A stretch of 64,000 nt of DNA, from the NCBI RefSeq assembly GCF_003315485.1, contig NZ_QNSE01000014.1, positions 30,699 through 94,698 of the forward strand, given 5' to 3'. The position numbers and the translations under genes are program-made. Under the pieces are notes generated by a model. The model ran no database searches. It was not told the origin of the DNA and saw only the letters and a program-made list of their open reading frames with translations. Of the stretch, positions 38,100 through 47,508 are shown in pieces; the stretch's first letter is position 1, and every line of letters begins with the position of its first letter. Source of the stretch: Marinomonas rhizomae. GTDB taxonomy: Bacteria > Pseudomonadota > Gammaproteobacteria > Pseudomonadales > Marinomonadaceae.

Positions 38100-38561
38100 T
38101 TAAGAGATTTTTTTCAAAGGTAATGGTGCCGCTGTTTTGACAGAGCGAATTGCAAAATGACTTTGAATGTCTTTTACATGAGGCAAAGATTGTAAGGCTT
38201 GCAAAATACGTTCGTAGTCTTGTAAATCCACCGCGACGACTTCTAATCGATAATCTGCAATACCAGAGACTAAGTGCGCGCTGATGATGTCCTCCATTTC
38301 TAAAATCGCCTTTTCAAACACAATATGCTTGTCGCCAGCGTGGCTTTTCAAACGCACTTCCACAAAGACCGTCATAGAAAAACCCGCTTTTTGACGATCA
38401 ATGCGAGCGTGGTAACCCTCAATCACGCCAGCTTCTTCTAATTGCTTCACACGGCGTAAACAAGGTGAGGGCGATAAGTGAATTTCCTCTGCCAATGCCA
38501 CGTTAGTAAGGCGGCCATCAGATTGAAGATAGGAAAGAATATCTAAGTCGGTTTTGTTCAT
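38100..38561 (-). CDS. Lrp/AsnC-family regulator
   Basis: 153 residues. Winged helix-turn-helix (ILSYLQSDGRLTNVALAEEI; LSPSPCLRRVKQLEEAGVI) and an Lrp sensing domain (about 70-150). It is divergent from a DMT exporter gene 136 bases away and probably controls it in response to an amino acid, a common arrangement. Confidence 0.9.
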   Translation of the reverse strand: MNKTDLDILSYLQSDGRLTNVALAEEIHLSPSPCLRRVKQLEEAGVIEGYHARIDRQKAGFSMTVFVEVRLKSHAGDKHIVFEKAILEMEDIISAHLVSGIADYRLEVVAVDLQDYERILQALQSLPHVKDIQSHFAIRSVKTAAPLPLKKIS

Positions 38562-38697
38562 ATTGGCACACTTTATCTTTTTTAGGTTTTATTTGAGCGT
38601 TATATGCTAAAAAATAGCCTTTATTGAGGGTAAATAGCAAGGACATGCTCGCGATTTGGAGCAGATAATAAGGCTATCGATTCCCCATGAGGTGGTT

Positions 38698-39654
38698 ATG
38701 CCCCAAACAGTGATACAACACGCACCGTCAATACCCGCTCAAGATCCACCAAAATACAAACAATACGCCACAGGTTGGGGCTTTCGTCTTGGCTTATTGG
38801 CGGCCTTTGTAAGTATCTTGATTTGGGCTTCTTGGTTGGTGAGTATGCGTGCCGGTATGACCAACACCTTGACCGCTTTTGATCTGGGCATTTTGCGATA
38901 CTCACCGCCTGCTCTGTTACTGTTTCCTTTTTTGTGGCGCGCAAGAGCGCAAGTCAAAGCGGTTTCTCCGATACTTTTGTTGGGTGTTGTCTGCGGCGCA
39001 GGTTTGCCATTTTTCTACCTTAGTGCTACAGGTTTGACATACGCGCCAGCATCCCATGCGGGTTTGTTAATACTAGGTGCTTTTCCCTTCTTTGTGACGT
39101 TATTAGCTGTGCTTTTCTATCAAGAAAAAGTCAGTCGAGAGCGTAAAATGGGCTTGAGTTTAGTTTGCATCGGAGTGATTGTTTTATTCAGCTTGTCGCT
39201 ATTAACAGCGCCTGAGAACACTTGGAAAGGCGATTTACTGCTGCTTGCCGCGAGTTTTTTCTGGGCGGTTTATACCGTCAGTTTACGGATTGCTGGCTTG
39301 CCGCCTTTGGTATCAACCGCTTTGATGGGCTTAGTCTCCCTAATCGCACTCGCGTTTTTATGGGCAACTGGGTTGGCTTCTAGCGGCTTGGCTGAGGCTT
39401 CTTGGGACATGCTGGCAGGACAAATTCTTGTACAAAGCCTTCTGGTTGGCTTAATGACAGGATTTTCCTACGGCTACGCCATCCAAAAACTTGGCGCAGA
39501 AAACATGGCCGCCATCGGCGCCTTCACTCCAGTACTCGCCGCGCTTATCGCTATTCCAGTACTTGGCGAACAGCTAGAAGGTTACTCCATCGCCGGACTC
39601 ATCTTCGTCAGCATCGGCGTCGTCATCGCCAGCGGCATCTTTAAAAAACGATAG
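38698..39654 (+). CDS. DMT-superfamily (EamA) exporter
   Basis: 318 residues from the ATG at 38698 (GAGG just upstream; an in-frame TTG at 38656 is rejected). About ten transmembrane helices in two EamA repeats (IWASWLVSMRAGM; ENMAAIGAFTPVLAALIAIP). Divergent from the Lrp-type regulator; an amino acid or metabolite exporter is the usual role of such pairs. The codon use in the last 200 bases shifts to C-ending codons without affecting the frame. Confidence 0.88.
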   Translation: MPQTVIQHAPSIPAQDPPKYKQYATGWGFRLGLLAAFVSILIWASWLVSMRAGMTNTLTAFDLGILRYSPPALLLFPFLWRARAQVKAVSPILLLGVVCGAGLPFFYLSATGLTYAPASHAGLLILGAFPFFVTLLAVLFYQEKVSRERKMGLSLVCIGVIVLFSLSLLTAPENTWKGDLLLLAASFFWAVYTVSLRIAGLPPLVSTALMGLVSLIALAFLWATGLASSGLAEASWDMLAGQILVQSLLVGLMTGFSYGYAIQKLGAENMAAIGAFTPVLAALIAIPVLGEQLEGYSIAGLIFVSIGVVIASGIFKKR

Positions 39655-39675
39655 CCGCACTAATTAGCAACACAC

Positions 39676-39714
39676 AACCCCGCTTGCCCATGGTAAGTGG
39701 GGTTTTGTTTTTTA
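39676..39714 (+). terminator. Terminator after the DMT exporter gene
   Basis: 10-bp stem AACCCCGCTT/AAGTGGGGTT (one G-T pair), loop of 9, followed by TTTTGTTTTTTAT. Confidence 0.85.
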
Positions 39715-39841
39715 TACGTTCAGAAAGTAATAGCTATTTATTTAAAGGGTTATTGGAGTTATATAGAAAAGCAATTGGTTTTCAAGAGTTATCAGGGTTA
39801 TTGTTAATTATCCTAAGGAAAGGAATGGCGAAAGGATTTAT

Positions 39842-40024
39842 ATGAAAAGCCGAGAGGTAATCCAAATGCTAGTCGAAGACGGATGGTATGAACTTAGAGC
39901 GAAGGGTAGTCATGTGCAATTTAAGCATCCCGATAAAAGAGGCACAGTGACGGTTCCCCATCCGAAGAAAGACATACCGATTGGCACTTTCAACAGCATA
40001 AAGAAACAAGCTCAGCTCAACTAA
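39842..40024 (+). CDS. hicA: HicA mRNA-interferase toxin
   Basis: 60 residues, normal HicA length. Double-stranded-RNA-binding-like fold with the catalytic His in GSHVQFKHP and the motif TVTVPHPKKDIPIGT. It cleaves mRNA when not held by HicB. AAAGGA lies five bases before the ATG. HicB follows after 32 bases. Confidence 0.93.
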   Translation: MKSREVIQMLVEDGWYELRAKGSHVQFKHPDKRGTVTVPHPKKDIPIGTFNSIKKQAQLN

Positions 40025-40056
40025 ATTCGTTAGTGGCTTTAGCAGAGGTACGAACA

Positions 40057-40461
40057 ATGAAATATCCAATTGTATTACATACCGACAATGGCGTTAGTTA
40101 CGGCGTGACTGTGCCAGATGTGCCCGGCTGTTTTTCAGCTGGCGATACATTTGATGAGGCATTGGAAATGGCTGAAGAAGCGATCTTTTCTCACCTTGAA
40201 CTCTTGTTGGAAGACGGTGAAGACATCCCGACCGCCAGTCCAATCTCTGTTCATAAAGACAACCCAGACTACGCCGATGGCGTGTGGGCTGTGGTGAATG
40301 TCGATATCACACCCTTGTTGGGTAAAAGCGAAAAAATTAACGTCACCTTACCGCACTTGCTGATTACCAAAATCGACAAAATGGTGGCTGCAAATCCGAA
40401 ATACAAATCTCGTTCTGGGTTCTTGGCTGAAGCGTCTAAGAAGGTTTTGCAGTTAAGCTAA
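40057..40461 (+). CDS. hicB: HicB antitoxin
   Basis: 134 residues from the ATG at 40057 (AGAGG upstream; GTG at 40033 is rejected). The N-terminal half is the partly degraded RNase H-like HicB fold (YGVTVPDVPGCFSAGDTFDEA); the C-terminal part is a DNA-binding ribbon-helix-helix type segment (VTLPHLLITKID). It neutralises HicA and should repress the operon. Confidence 0.93.
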   Translation: MKYPIVLHTDNGVSYGVTVPDVPGCFSAGDTFDEALEMAEEAIFSHLELLLEDGEDIPTASPISVHKDNPDYADGVWAVVNVDITPLLGKSEKINVTLPHLLITKIDKMVAANPKYKSRSGFLAEASKKVLQLS

Positions 40462-40493
40462 TCTTTTTTTGACTAAACGAAGGAGGTGTAGTC

Positions 40494-40651
40494 ATGAGAT
40501 ATATTTTAAATCTGTTCATAAGACTGCCAAAGGCCTTAAAGAAGCAGGTGCGATTGATAAAACCACCATGCGTCAGTTTGATGCTTTATGCTCTCTAACT
40601 AGATGTCGGAGTCAAAGAAAGGTGAAAGCAAGCCCAGAGGCGCCGCGCTGA
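40494..40651 (+). pseudogene. Remnant of a helix-turn-helix antitoxin (NadS/HigA-like)
   Basis: The frame encodes TAKGLKEAGAIDKTTMRQFD, close to the N-terminus of XRE-type antitoxins (usually followed by ALCLPPV and a helix-turn-helix), then degenerates. The ATG with its AAGGAGG ribosome binding site is out of frame with the conserved segment, so a frameshift and a 3' deletion are present. No helix-turn-helix is left. It marks a second, decayed toxin-antitoxin unit beside hicAB. Confidence 0.6.
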
Positions 40652-41015
40652 AAGTGCTTTTTTGAGAGAGGCAACAATCGGTGGAAGTTACTGCTTAGTA
40701 TGACCAAGACAATCCGTACTTGTAGGAAGTTTTGTCTCACTTTAGGTGATAAATGAGATAGTACGCTTCTTGTCTCTCAAAATTTATTAAATTTACTAGT
40801 ATTTTATTTTTAATTAACATAAGAGTTAATTGCTTTTTCTTTGTTATAGGTTCCGAATATGGGTTTAAACTTAGATAGTGATTTTCACTAATTAGCTCTA
40901 TTTTGAAAAAAGCAGTATCATGAAGTAAGAAAATTTTTATTTTAATAACCCTTTTATTATAGTTTTTATGAAAACTAATCTTGGCTATGGTTTTATGGTT
41001 CAAAGGAGGAAGCAA
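40652..41015. other. AT-rich gap upstream of the coiled-coil/GIY-YIG gene pair
   Basis: About 360 bp with strongly raised AT content relative to its neighbours, holding the promoter region of the following pair. Nothing else supportable was seen. Confidence 0.4.
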
Positions 41016-41330
41016 TTGGCTAGACGAGGAGGTGGTTTCAAAACTGCTGTAAAGGTTTTTAAAGCAATAGATCGAGCTAATAAACAGGCTATTCGAGATA
41101 CTGAGCGTAGAGAAAAAGCGCGTCAAAGAGCAGACGCCCAAGCTATTAGAAGTCATGAAAAGTCATTACGTGAAGCTCAACGAGAGCAGCAGAAACAAGC
41201 TAGGTTACATAAGACAGCAAAAAAACAAGCTTTGAAAGATGCGCTAGAAGATGCAAAAGAAGAATATAACGATCGATGCGAGGAAAGGGCAGTCTTGAGA
41301 AAACAATTTATAAAAGAGGTTTTAAAGTAA
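41016..41330 (+). CDS. Small basic coiled-coil protein
   Basis: 104 residues from a TTG at 41016 with AGGAGG seven bases upstream; a longer frame begins at an ATG at 40968. After a basic start (MARRGGGFKTAVKVF) the sequence is almost entirely charged alpha-helix rich in Arg, Lys, Glu, Gln and Ala, i.e. coiled coil. It ends 3 bases before the DUF4041 gene and is presumably its partner. No family recognised. Confidence 0.65.
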   Translation: MARRGGGFKTAVKVFKAIDRANKQAIRDTERREKARQRADAQAIRSHEKSLREAQREQQKQARLHKTAKKQALKDALEDAKEEYNDRCEERAVLRKQFIKEVLK

Positions 41331-41333
41331 AAA

Positions 41334-42755
41334 ATGTATAATAACTTGTTGATAATTATAGGGATATCTTTAATAGCAATTCTTTTAACTTACATATTAA
41401 CGAAGCGATCAGTGAACAAAAAGGTTGAAGGGTTTAAATCTATTGATGAGGCGTTAACGAAAAGCAAAGAAGAGCACGAAGAGTTAAAAAAAACGAATGC
41501 TTTTGCAGAGGAAAAACTTTCAATAATTGATAAAGAGACTGCCGAATTACAAGCTTTGAAAGGACAAGAGAGTTCTATTAAATCAAGTATTAGAGAACAA
41601 AATGAATTATTTGAAAAAAATCAAAACGCTTTAAACGATCTTTTAGTTAATATTGAGAAAAACGAAGAAAGTTTAGACGAATTAATGAGCAGTATAGATT
41701 TGTACTCACGCCTCGAGGAATACACATCTCATGGTCATTTTGAAATGCCCGAATACCTTTATGAAACGTCAGATCGCTACACCGAAGAAATAAAAGACGT
41801 TCGGCAGCAGCAAAAGGATATGATCAAAGACAAAACAGCTATTATTTTCCCCGAGTCAAAAGTCATTTCCGATAACAGTGCTTTCAATAAAAAAATACTT
41901 AATGGTCAAGTCAAGTTGATGCTCACAGCGTTCAACATTGAGTGTGATTTATTGATAGGTAAAGTATCTCCAAGCTCATTTGGTCGTACACTTGAGCGCA
42001 TTGAAAAGCTAGCTAATACTCTTGAAAAATCTGCAGCGATATTAGAGTGTGGCTTTGATATTAATTATATCGAACTAAAGTTTGAGGAGTGTAAGCTTCA
42101 ATACCAATTTATGTTGAAGAAACAAGCAGAGGTTGCAGAACAGAGGTTAATAAAAGAACAGATCAGAGAAGAGCAACGAGCTATTAAAGAGTATGAAAAG
42201 GCTATTGCGGAAGCTGAAAAAGAAGAAAAAATGTATCGTAACCTTCTTGATAAGGCTCGTGATGAGCTTTTTAAAGCTACGGATCAAGAACGTAGTGAAA
42301 TGGAACAAAGAATTGCCATTTTAGAGCAGCAATTAGCGGAAGCCGAAGCCAAAGAAGAGCGAGCCAAAAGTATGGCCGAACAAACTCGTAAAGGTCATGT
42401 ATATGTCATTAGTAATATTGGTTCATTTGGAGAGGATGTCTATAAAATTGGTTTAACTCGTAGATTAGAGCCTATGGATAGGGTTAAAGAACTGGGTGAT
42501 GCAAGTGTGCCGTTCTCATTCGATGTTCACGCTATGATCTATACAGATGATGCGCCAGCATTAGAATCGGCATTGCATCGTGAGTTTCATCGTCAGCGTG
42601 TTAATGCTGTTAATACTCGTAAAGAATTCTTTAATGTCGATTTAGAAGAGATTCAAGAAGCTGTTAAGAAAGTCGTAGGGACTGAGGCAGACTTTAAAAT
42701 GACTGCCTTGGCAGAAGACTACTATGAAAGTTTGCGTTTAACTGCTACTGCATAA
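41334..42755 (+). CDS. Membrane-anchored DUF4041 protein with T5orf172 GIY-YIG nuclease domain
   Basis: 473 residues. A transmembrane helix (about 4-23) is followed by coiled coil (30-125), a central DUF4041 region (about 130-255), a second long coiled coil (260-350) and a C-terminal T5orf172-type GIY-YIG domain (353-445). Visible GIY-YIG elements are GHVYVISN, VYKIGLTRR, DRVKELG, ALHREFH and the catalytic-type Glu in RKEFFNV. Such proteins occur in mobile and defence regions of bacteria and phages; a nuclease role is inferred from the fold. The AT-rich setting and the small coiled-coil partner suggest an acquired module. Confidence 0.85.
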   Translation: MYNNLLIIIGISLIAILLTYILTKRSVNKKVEGFKSIDEALTKSKEEHEELKKTNAFAEEKLSIIDKETAELQALKGQESSIKSSIREQNELFEKNQNALNDLLVNIEKNEESLDELMSSIDLYSRLEEYTSHGHFEMPEYLYETSDRYTEEIKDVRQQQKDMIKDKTAIIFPESKVISDNSAFNKKILNGQVKLMLTAFNIECDLLIGKVSPSSFGRTLERIEKLANTLEKSAAILECGFDINYIELKFEECKLQYQFMLKKQAEVAEQRLIKEQIREEQRAIKEYEKAIAEAEKEEKMYRNLLDKARDELFKATDQERSEMEQRIAILEQQLAEAEAKEERAKSMAEQTRKGHVYVISNIGSFGEDVYKIGLTRRLEPMDRVKELGDASVPFSFDVHAMIYTDDAPALESALHREFHRQRVNAVNTRKEFFNVDLEEIQEAVKKVVGTEADFKMTALAEDYYESLRLTATA

Positions 42756-42798
42756 AAGAGTGCTTTTAAAAAGTTAATTCGTAAGCTCATCAAAAAAA

Positions 42799-42820
42799 CC
42801 GCTTACCTTTCGATAAGCGG
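42799..42820. terminator. Bidirectional terminator, repeat copy 2 (inverted)
   Basis: 7-bp stem CCGCTTA/TAAGCGG with loop CCTTTCGA, preceded by seven A. Exactly the reverse complement of 38049-38070. It lies between the DUF4041 gene and convergent ettA; the A run provides a T run for ettA transcripts on the minus strand. Confidence 0.8.
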
Positions 42821-42856
42821 CTTTCCATTCAAGCCAACCAATCCTATTAAATAGAA

Positions 42857-44518
42857 TTACGCATCAATACGTTTGTATTTGATACGAGTCGGTGTGGCTT
42901 CATTGCCGGTACGAGCTTTGTAGTCGGCTTCGTATTCTGCGTAGTTCCCTTCGAAGAAGACGGCTTTAGAGTCGCCTTCGTACGCTAGGATGTGTGTTGC
43001 GATACGGTCTAGGAACCAACGGTCATGGGAAATAACAATCGCGGCGCCTGGGAAGGCAAGTAACGCGTCTTCCAGTGCACGTAAGGTTTCTACGTCAAGG
43101 TCGTTGGTTGGCTCATCCAGTAGCAATACGTTGCCACCTTCTTTAAGCAGTTTCGCAAGGTGCAAGCGGTTACGCTCACCACCAGACAAGTGCTTAACCA
43201 ATTTTTGTTGATCAGACCCTTTGAAGTTAAAGCGACCAATGTAAGCACGAGACGGCACTTTGTAGTTGTGAACCGTGATCATGTCTTGACCGTCAGCGAT
43301 TTCTTCGAAGACAGTTTTGTCGCCGTCCAGTTCACGCATTTGGTCAACGTAAGCAAGCTGTACGGTTTCACCTATGGTGACGGTACCTGTGTCAGGTTGC
43401 TCGATGCCGGCGATCATTTTGAACAGAGTCGATTTACCCGCACCGTTACCACCAACCACACCAACGATCGCGCCTTGTGGCACCACCATGTTGAAGTCTT
43501 CTAGTAGCATCTTGTGTTCGAAGCTTTTGCTAACGCCTTCGATTTCGATGACTTTAGAACCAAGACGTGGTCCTGGTGGAATGTACAATTCGTTGGTTTC
43601 GTTACGATCTTGGAACTCTTGCGAGTTCATTTCCTCGAATCGAGCCAAACGGGCTTTGGATTTAGACTGACGGCCTTTGGCGTTTTGGCGAACCCACTCA
43701 AGCTCAGATTTAATGGCTTTTTGGTGAGAAGCTTGTTGCTTCGCTTCAGTTTGTAGACGCGCGTCTTTTTGTTCCAACCAAGAAGAGTAGTTACCTTCGT
43801 ATGGAATACCGTGGCCACGGTCAAGTTCCAGAATCCAGCCTGCAGCGTTATCTAGGAAGTAACGGTCATGGGTAATCGCCACAACAGTGCCTGGGTAATC
43901 TTTTAGGAAGCGCTCTAGCCAAGCAACGGATTCCGCATCCAAATGGTTGGTTGGTTCGTCTAGTAGGATCATGTCTGGTTTGTTAAGCAACAAACGACAT
44001 AGAGCAACACGACGACGTTCACCACCAGAAAGATGCTCTACTTTTGCATCCCAATGAGGAAGACGTAGCGCATCGGCTGCTACTTCAAGGGCGCGCTCTA
44101 GGTTGTGACCTTCTTTTGCTTCGATCAAAGCTTCAAGTTGGCCTTGTTCTTTTGCTAGGGCATCAAAGTCTGCATCGGGTTCTGCGTATTCTGCGTAAAC
44201 CGCATCCAAACGTGCCATGGCTTCAATAACGTCAGAGAAGGCTTCTTCAACAATGCCACGTACGTTTTTTTCTGGATCAAGATGAGGTTCTTGTTCCAAG
44301 TAGCCGATTTTGATCCCCGGCATTGGGCGTGCTTCACCATTATGCTCGGTATCTACACCCGCCATAATGCGTAGAAGAGTCGATTTACCAGAACCGTTAA
44401 GACCCAATACACCGATCTTAGCGCCAGGGAAGAATGAAAGGGAAATGTCTTTTAGAATCTCGCGTTTCGGGGGAACAACTTTCCCAACGCGGTTCATGCT
44501 ATATACGAACTGAGCCAT
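42857..44518 (-). CDS. ettA: Energy-dependent translational throttle protein EttA
   Basis: 553 residues, an ABC-F protein with two ATPase domains and no membrane part. Two Walker A motifs (GLNGSGKST, GGNGAGKST), two signatures (LSGGERRRVAL, LSGGERNRLHL) and the interdomain linker with the EttA arm region are present; the N-terminus MAQFVYSMNRVGKVVPPK is diagnostic. It binds the ribosomal E site and gates elongation by ATP/ADP ratio. Confidence 0.95.
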   Translation of the reverse strand: MAQFVYSMNRVGKVVPPKREILKDISLSFFPGAKIGVLGLNGSGKSTLLRIMAGVDTEHNGEARPMPGIKIGYLEQEPHLDPEKNVRGIVEEAFSDVIEAMARLDAVYAEYAEPDADFDALAKEQGQLEALIEAKEGHNLERALEVAADALRLPHWDAKVEHLSGGERRRVALCRLLLNKPDMILLDEPTNHLDAESVAWLERFLKDYPGTVVAITHDRYFLDNAAGWILELDRGHGIPYEGNYSSWLEQKDARLQTEAKQQASHQKAIKSELEWVRQNAKGRQSKSKARLARFEEMNSQEFQDRNETNELYIPPGPRLGSKVIEIEGVSKSFEHKMLLEDFNMVVPQGAIVGVVGGNGAGKSTLFKMIAGIEQPDTGTVTIGETVQLAYVDQMRELDGDKTVFEEIADGQDMITVHNYKVPSRAYIGRFNFKGSDQQKLVKHLSGGERNRLHLAKLLKEGGNVLLLDEPTNDLDVETLRALEDALLAFPGAAIVISHDRWFLDRIATHILAYEGDSKAVFFEGNYAEYEADYKARTGNEATPTRIKYKRIDA

Positions 44519-44634
44519 AGAAATGCCACTTATCCTAGATTAAAAAACGCTCCGCAGATTCACCAAATACAAAGTAGGCAAATCGACGGAGAGCCGATTG
44601 AAAAATGAGTGCGTTAAGGATAGCACAGGCAAGG

Positions 44635-45540
44635 CTATTTCAGAATAATCAAAGCCGCGCCTGCCACAACGAAAATCGCACCAATCCATGCACCAAAGGC
44701 TGGGCGCTGTCCGGTAGTAATCCATAAGCCGGGTAAAATTAATACGGGCACAACAGCGGATAAGGTCGTGACGATGCCAACATTGGCGTTGCCGACTCCC
44801 CAGACTAATACACTCATGCCGATAACCATACCTATCGTGGCGAGGGTAGCAATACCGATGAAGTCAAAGCGTGTGAGCTGTCTAAATGGAATAGCATCCA
44901 CTGGCTGTTTATGTCGATAGAACAAGCTATAAGCCAAAACAAGAGCCAGAGCACCAGTGCCAACGCGCAACGCAGACACAGCAACAGGGTCAGCACCATC
45001 AATTAAGGCCGGTTTGCTGAGTAAAGCGCCACTGGCTTGACCTAGTGCAGCCCCCAGAGCAAGTATGATGCCTATGCTTAACTTGCCTTTGGTTTGCTCC
45101 CAAGCATGAAGACTATTTTTGCGACCAAATAGAATGGCAATCACCACGCCGATGAGCACTAAACCGCAGGCAAAAAGCTGATTAAAGGAAAGGTTTTCGC
45201 CTAAAAATAACCAGCCTAATACAATCGACATAGGAGCGTTGGTAGCAAAAAGTACGCCAGCACGCCGAGGGCCTAAGCGGTGCACTGCGGTAAACAGCAT
45301 GGTGTCGCCAATGAAAATCCCCAATAAGCCAGACAGCATGATTATCTCAGTATGTTGCCATAAAGTTGCATTGAAGCGCTGAGTGATTAAGCAAATGACT
45401 AACAAGATGGAGCTGGCAATAACAATACGGAAAGTATTAAAGCGCATGGTGCCAAAACGTTGAATTAAGTTAGGCGCCATTAGGCTTGAAATAGTCCAAC
45501 ATAAGGCGGCTACTAAACCTGATAATTCTGCGAATGGCAT
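44635..45540 (-). CDS. DMT-superfamily (EamA) transporter
   Basis: 301 residues from the ATG at 45540 (AAGGA six bases upstream; the in-frame extension to 45597 is rejected). About ten transmembrane helices; RLGPRRAGVLFATNAPMSIV is typical of EamA repeats. Third DMT exporter in the window; substrate unknown. Divergent from nrdR. Confidence 0.87.
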   Translation of the reverse strand: MPFAELSGLVAALCWTISSLMAPNLIQRFGTMRFNTFRIVIASSILLVICLITQRFNATLWQHTEIIMLSGLLGIFIGDTMLFTAVHRLGPRRAGVLFATNAPMSIVLGWLFLGENLSFNQLFACGLVLIGVVIAILFGRKNSLHAWEQTKGKLSIGIILALGAALGQASGALLSKPALIDGADPVAVSALRVGTGALALVLAYSLFYRHKQPVDAIPFRQLTRFDFIGIATLATIGMVIGMSVLVWGVGNANVGIVTTLSAVVPVLILPGLWITTGQRPAFGAWIGAIFVVAGAALIILK

Positions 45541-45703
45541 ATAAATCCTTATAAACTTATGTATTCCCTGAGTAAGCAGAATGGTAAAAGCACACACAGT
45601 AGCTCGGTAGCTAAATTATGGCGGGGTTGCTATCATTTAAACCATTAAATAATGGCCTAATTAACAGGCATTCTTACACCAAATTAGTCATATTGGAAGC
45701 ACC

Positions 45704-46216
45704 ATGCGATGTCCTTTTTGTGGAACTCAAGATACTAAAGTAGTGGATTCTCGATTGGTTTCTGAAGGCGCACAGGTTCGTCGCCGTCGTACCTGTAGTC
45801 ATTGCCAAGAGCGCTTCACCACTTTTGAAGTAGCCGAATTACAAATGCCTAAACTGATAAAAAGTGATGGTAGTCGAGAAGCTTTTGATGAAGACAAATT
45901 ACGTAATGGCATTATTAAAGCCATTGAAAAACGGCCTGTCAGCATTGAAGCAGTAGAAACTGCCATCACTCGCATCAAAGAAAAAATGCAAGCTACTGGT
46001 GAACGAGAGTTACCGTCTCGCTGGACTGGCGAAGCCGTGATGGAGGAGCTTCAACGCCTTGATCAAGTGGCCTATGTTCGCTTTGCCTCTGTGTATCGAA
46101 GCTTTAAAGATATTAGCGAATTTCGTGAGGCGATAGATCGCCTAGAAAGCCATGGTACCTCTGTTCAAGAGTCGGAAAAAAACGCCCCAGAATCGAAAAA
46201 AGAAGACGAAGTATGA
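45704..46216 (+). CDS. nrdR: Transcriptional repressor NrdR
   Basis: 170 residues. N-terminal zinc ribbon (CPFCG, CSHCQ) and an ATP-cone domain (about 45-135). It senses ATP/dATP and represses ribonucleotide reductase genes. Slightly longer than usual owing to an acidic C-terminal tail. Its stop overlaps the ribD start (ATGA). Confidence 0.95.
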   Translation: MRCPFCGTQDTKVVDSRLVSEGAQVRRRRTCSHCQERFTTFEVAELQMPKLIKSDGSREAFDEDKLRNGIIKAIEKRPVSIEAVETAITRIKEKMQATGERELPSRWTGEAVMEELQRLDQVAYVRFASVYRSFKDISEFREAIDRLESHGTSVQESEKNAPESKKEDEV

Positions 46217-47367
46217 CAGTTTACAATCACGAATATTGGATGGCAAAAGCCATTCAACTGGCGAAAAAAGGCCGCTATACAACACACCCTAACCCTCGCG
46301 TTGGTTGTGTGTTGGTGAAAGACCAGCAAGTTATTGGTCAAGGTTTTCATGTGAAAGCTGGAGAAGGCCACGCGGAGGTCAATGCGTTGGCGGATGCGAA
46401 ACAAGATGCTATTGGCGCGACCGCTTATGTCACTTTGGAACCTTGTAGCCATCAAGGCAAAACACCGCCTTGTGCCGATGCCTTGATTAAAGCAGGTATA
46501 GCGCGCGTTGTTTACGGCATGCAAGACCCCAATCCGGAAGTGTCTGGTAATGGCTTGGCAAAAATCAAAAAAGCGGGCATCGAAGTTATTGGGCCTGTAT
46601 TGGAATCGGATTGCGAAGCGTTAAATCCAGGTTTTATTAAGCGCATGCGTGAAGGTCTTCCATATGTGCGAGTGAAACTGGCCATGAGCATGGACGGCCG
46701 CACTGCGATGGAATCGGGCGAAAGCCAATGGATTACCGATGCGGCAGCGCGTCTTGATGTTCAGCGTTTGCGCGCACAAAGTGACGCTATTGTTACCGGT
46801 ATTGGCTCTGTGTTGGCAGACAACCCAAGCATGACAGTGCGCATTGATAATGATGACCAGAACGCTGATTCGAAAAGTGTGCGTCAACCTATTCGAGTGG
46901 TGATGGATACCGCGTTGTCGATTCTTCCAGAAGCGAAAATTCTCTATCCAAGCAATCAAGCTTGGGTGTTTTCGGTCGAAGAAGAGGTCGAAACAGAACA
47001 TTTAGAAGTGCTCACTAAGAAAGGTGTGACTGTGTGTTTTGCTCCACGGGGTGAAGATGGGCGGCTCGACTTATTGGACGCGATGGAGCAACTGGCAGAC
47101 GCAGGTATCAACGAGGTGCTGTTAGAAGCGGGCGCTGAACTGGCTGGTGGTTTTTTAGAAGCAGGTCTGATTGATGAGATTGTGGTGTATATGGCTCCAA
47201 AATTACTGGGCTCCAGTGCGCGCCCATTATTTAAATTGCCATTAGAGGCAATGGGTGAAGCGGTTGATTTGACGCTTAAATCGGTTCGCCAAGTAGGACA
47301 AGATGTTCGTTTAGTCTATTTGCCAAAATACTTAGATGAAGATTTTGAAGGCGATTTTGAGGAATAG
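46213..47367 (+). CDS. ribD: Bifunctional riboflavin deaminase/reductase RibD
   Basis: 384 residues. The N-terminal deaminase domain has the zinc motif HAEVNAL and [11 protein letters not shown]; the C-terminal reductase domain (from about 150; [15 protein letters not shown]) uses NADPH. It catalyses two consecutive steps of riboflavin synthesis. It overlaps nrdR by four bases. Unlike many gammaproteobacteria, ribE, ribBA and ribH do not follow; a terminator closes the unit. Confidence 0.95.
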   Translation: MTVYNHEYWMAKAIQLAKKGRYTTHPNPRVGCVLVKDQQVIGQGFHVKAGEGHAEVNALADAKQDAIGATAYVTLEPCSHQGKTPPCADALIKAGIARVVYGMQDPNPEVSGNGLAKIKKAGIEVIGPVLESDCEALNPGFIKRMREGLPYVRVKLAMSMDGRTAMESGESQWITDAAARLDVQRLRAQSDAIVTGIGSVLADNPSMTVRIDNDDQNADSKSVRQPIRVVMDTALSILPEAKILYPSNQAWVFSVEEEVETEHLEVLTKKGVTVCFAPRGEDGRLDLLDAMEQLADAGINEVLLEAGAELAGGFLEAGLIDEIVVYMAPKLLGSSARPLFKLPLEAMGEAVDLTLKSVRQVGQDVRLVYLPKYLDEDFEGDFEE

Positions 47368-47387
47368 TGAAAAGCTGAGTCATTGCT

Positions 47388-47427
47388 TTTTCAGGCTTTT
47401 TTAAAGAAAAGCCTGAAAATCGTTTTT
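47388..47427 (+). terminator. Terminator between ribD and nusB
   Basis: 13-bp stem TTTTCAGGCTTTT/AAAAGCCTGAAAA, 6-base loop, followed by TCGTTTTTTC. It separates nrdR-ribD from nusB. Confidence 0.85.
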
Positions 47428-47474
47428 TCTTGCTGATATTTAGAGAACTTTGCCGAGAAACCTAGAATAAATGT

Positions 47475-47483
47475 TGCTATAAT
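47475..47483 (+). promoter_or_regulatory. Extended -10 promoter of nusB
   Basis: TGC-TATAAT (TATAAT at 47478-47483) is a consensus extended -10. No good -35 is seen, as is usual for this class. It leaves a 5' leader of about 155 bases before the nusB ATG. Confidence 0.65.
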
Positions 47484-47508
47484 CGCCGACCAAGACAACC
47501 CGTATATT

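Noticed and set aside
40737..41156. Open frame of 139 codons on the minus strand
   Set aside because: It overlaps the start of the coiled-coil gene, lies in AT-rich DNA, is rich in Ser, Leu, Ile and Lys without domain-like pattern, and has no good ribosome binding site.
46165..47001. Minus-strand frames of 119 and 126 codons opposite nrdR-ribD
   Set aside because: Antisense to well-supported genes, no motifs, no ribosome binding site.
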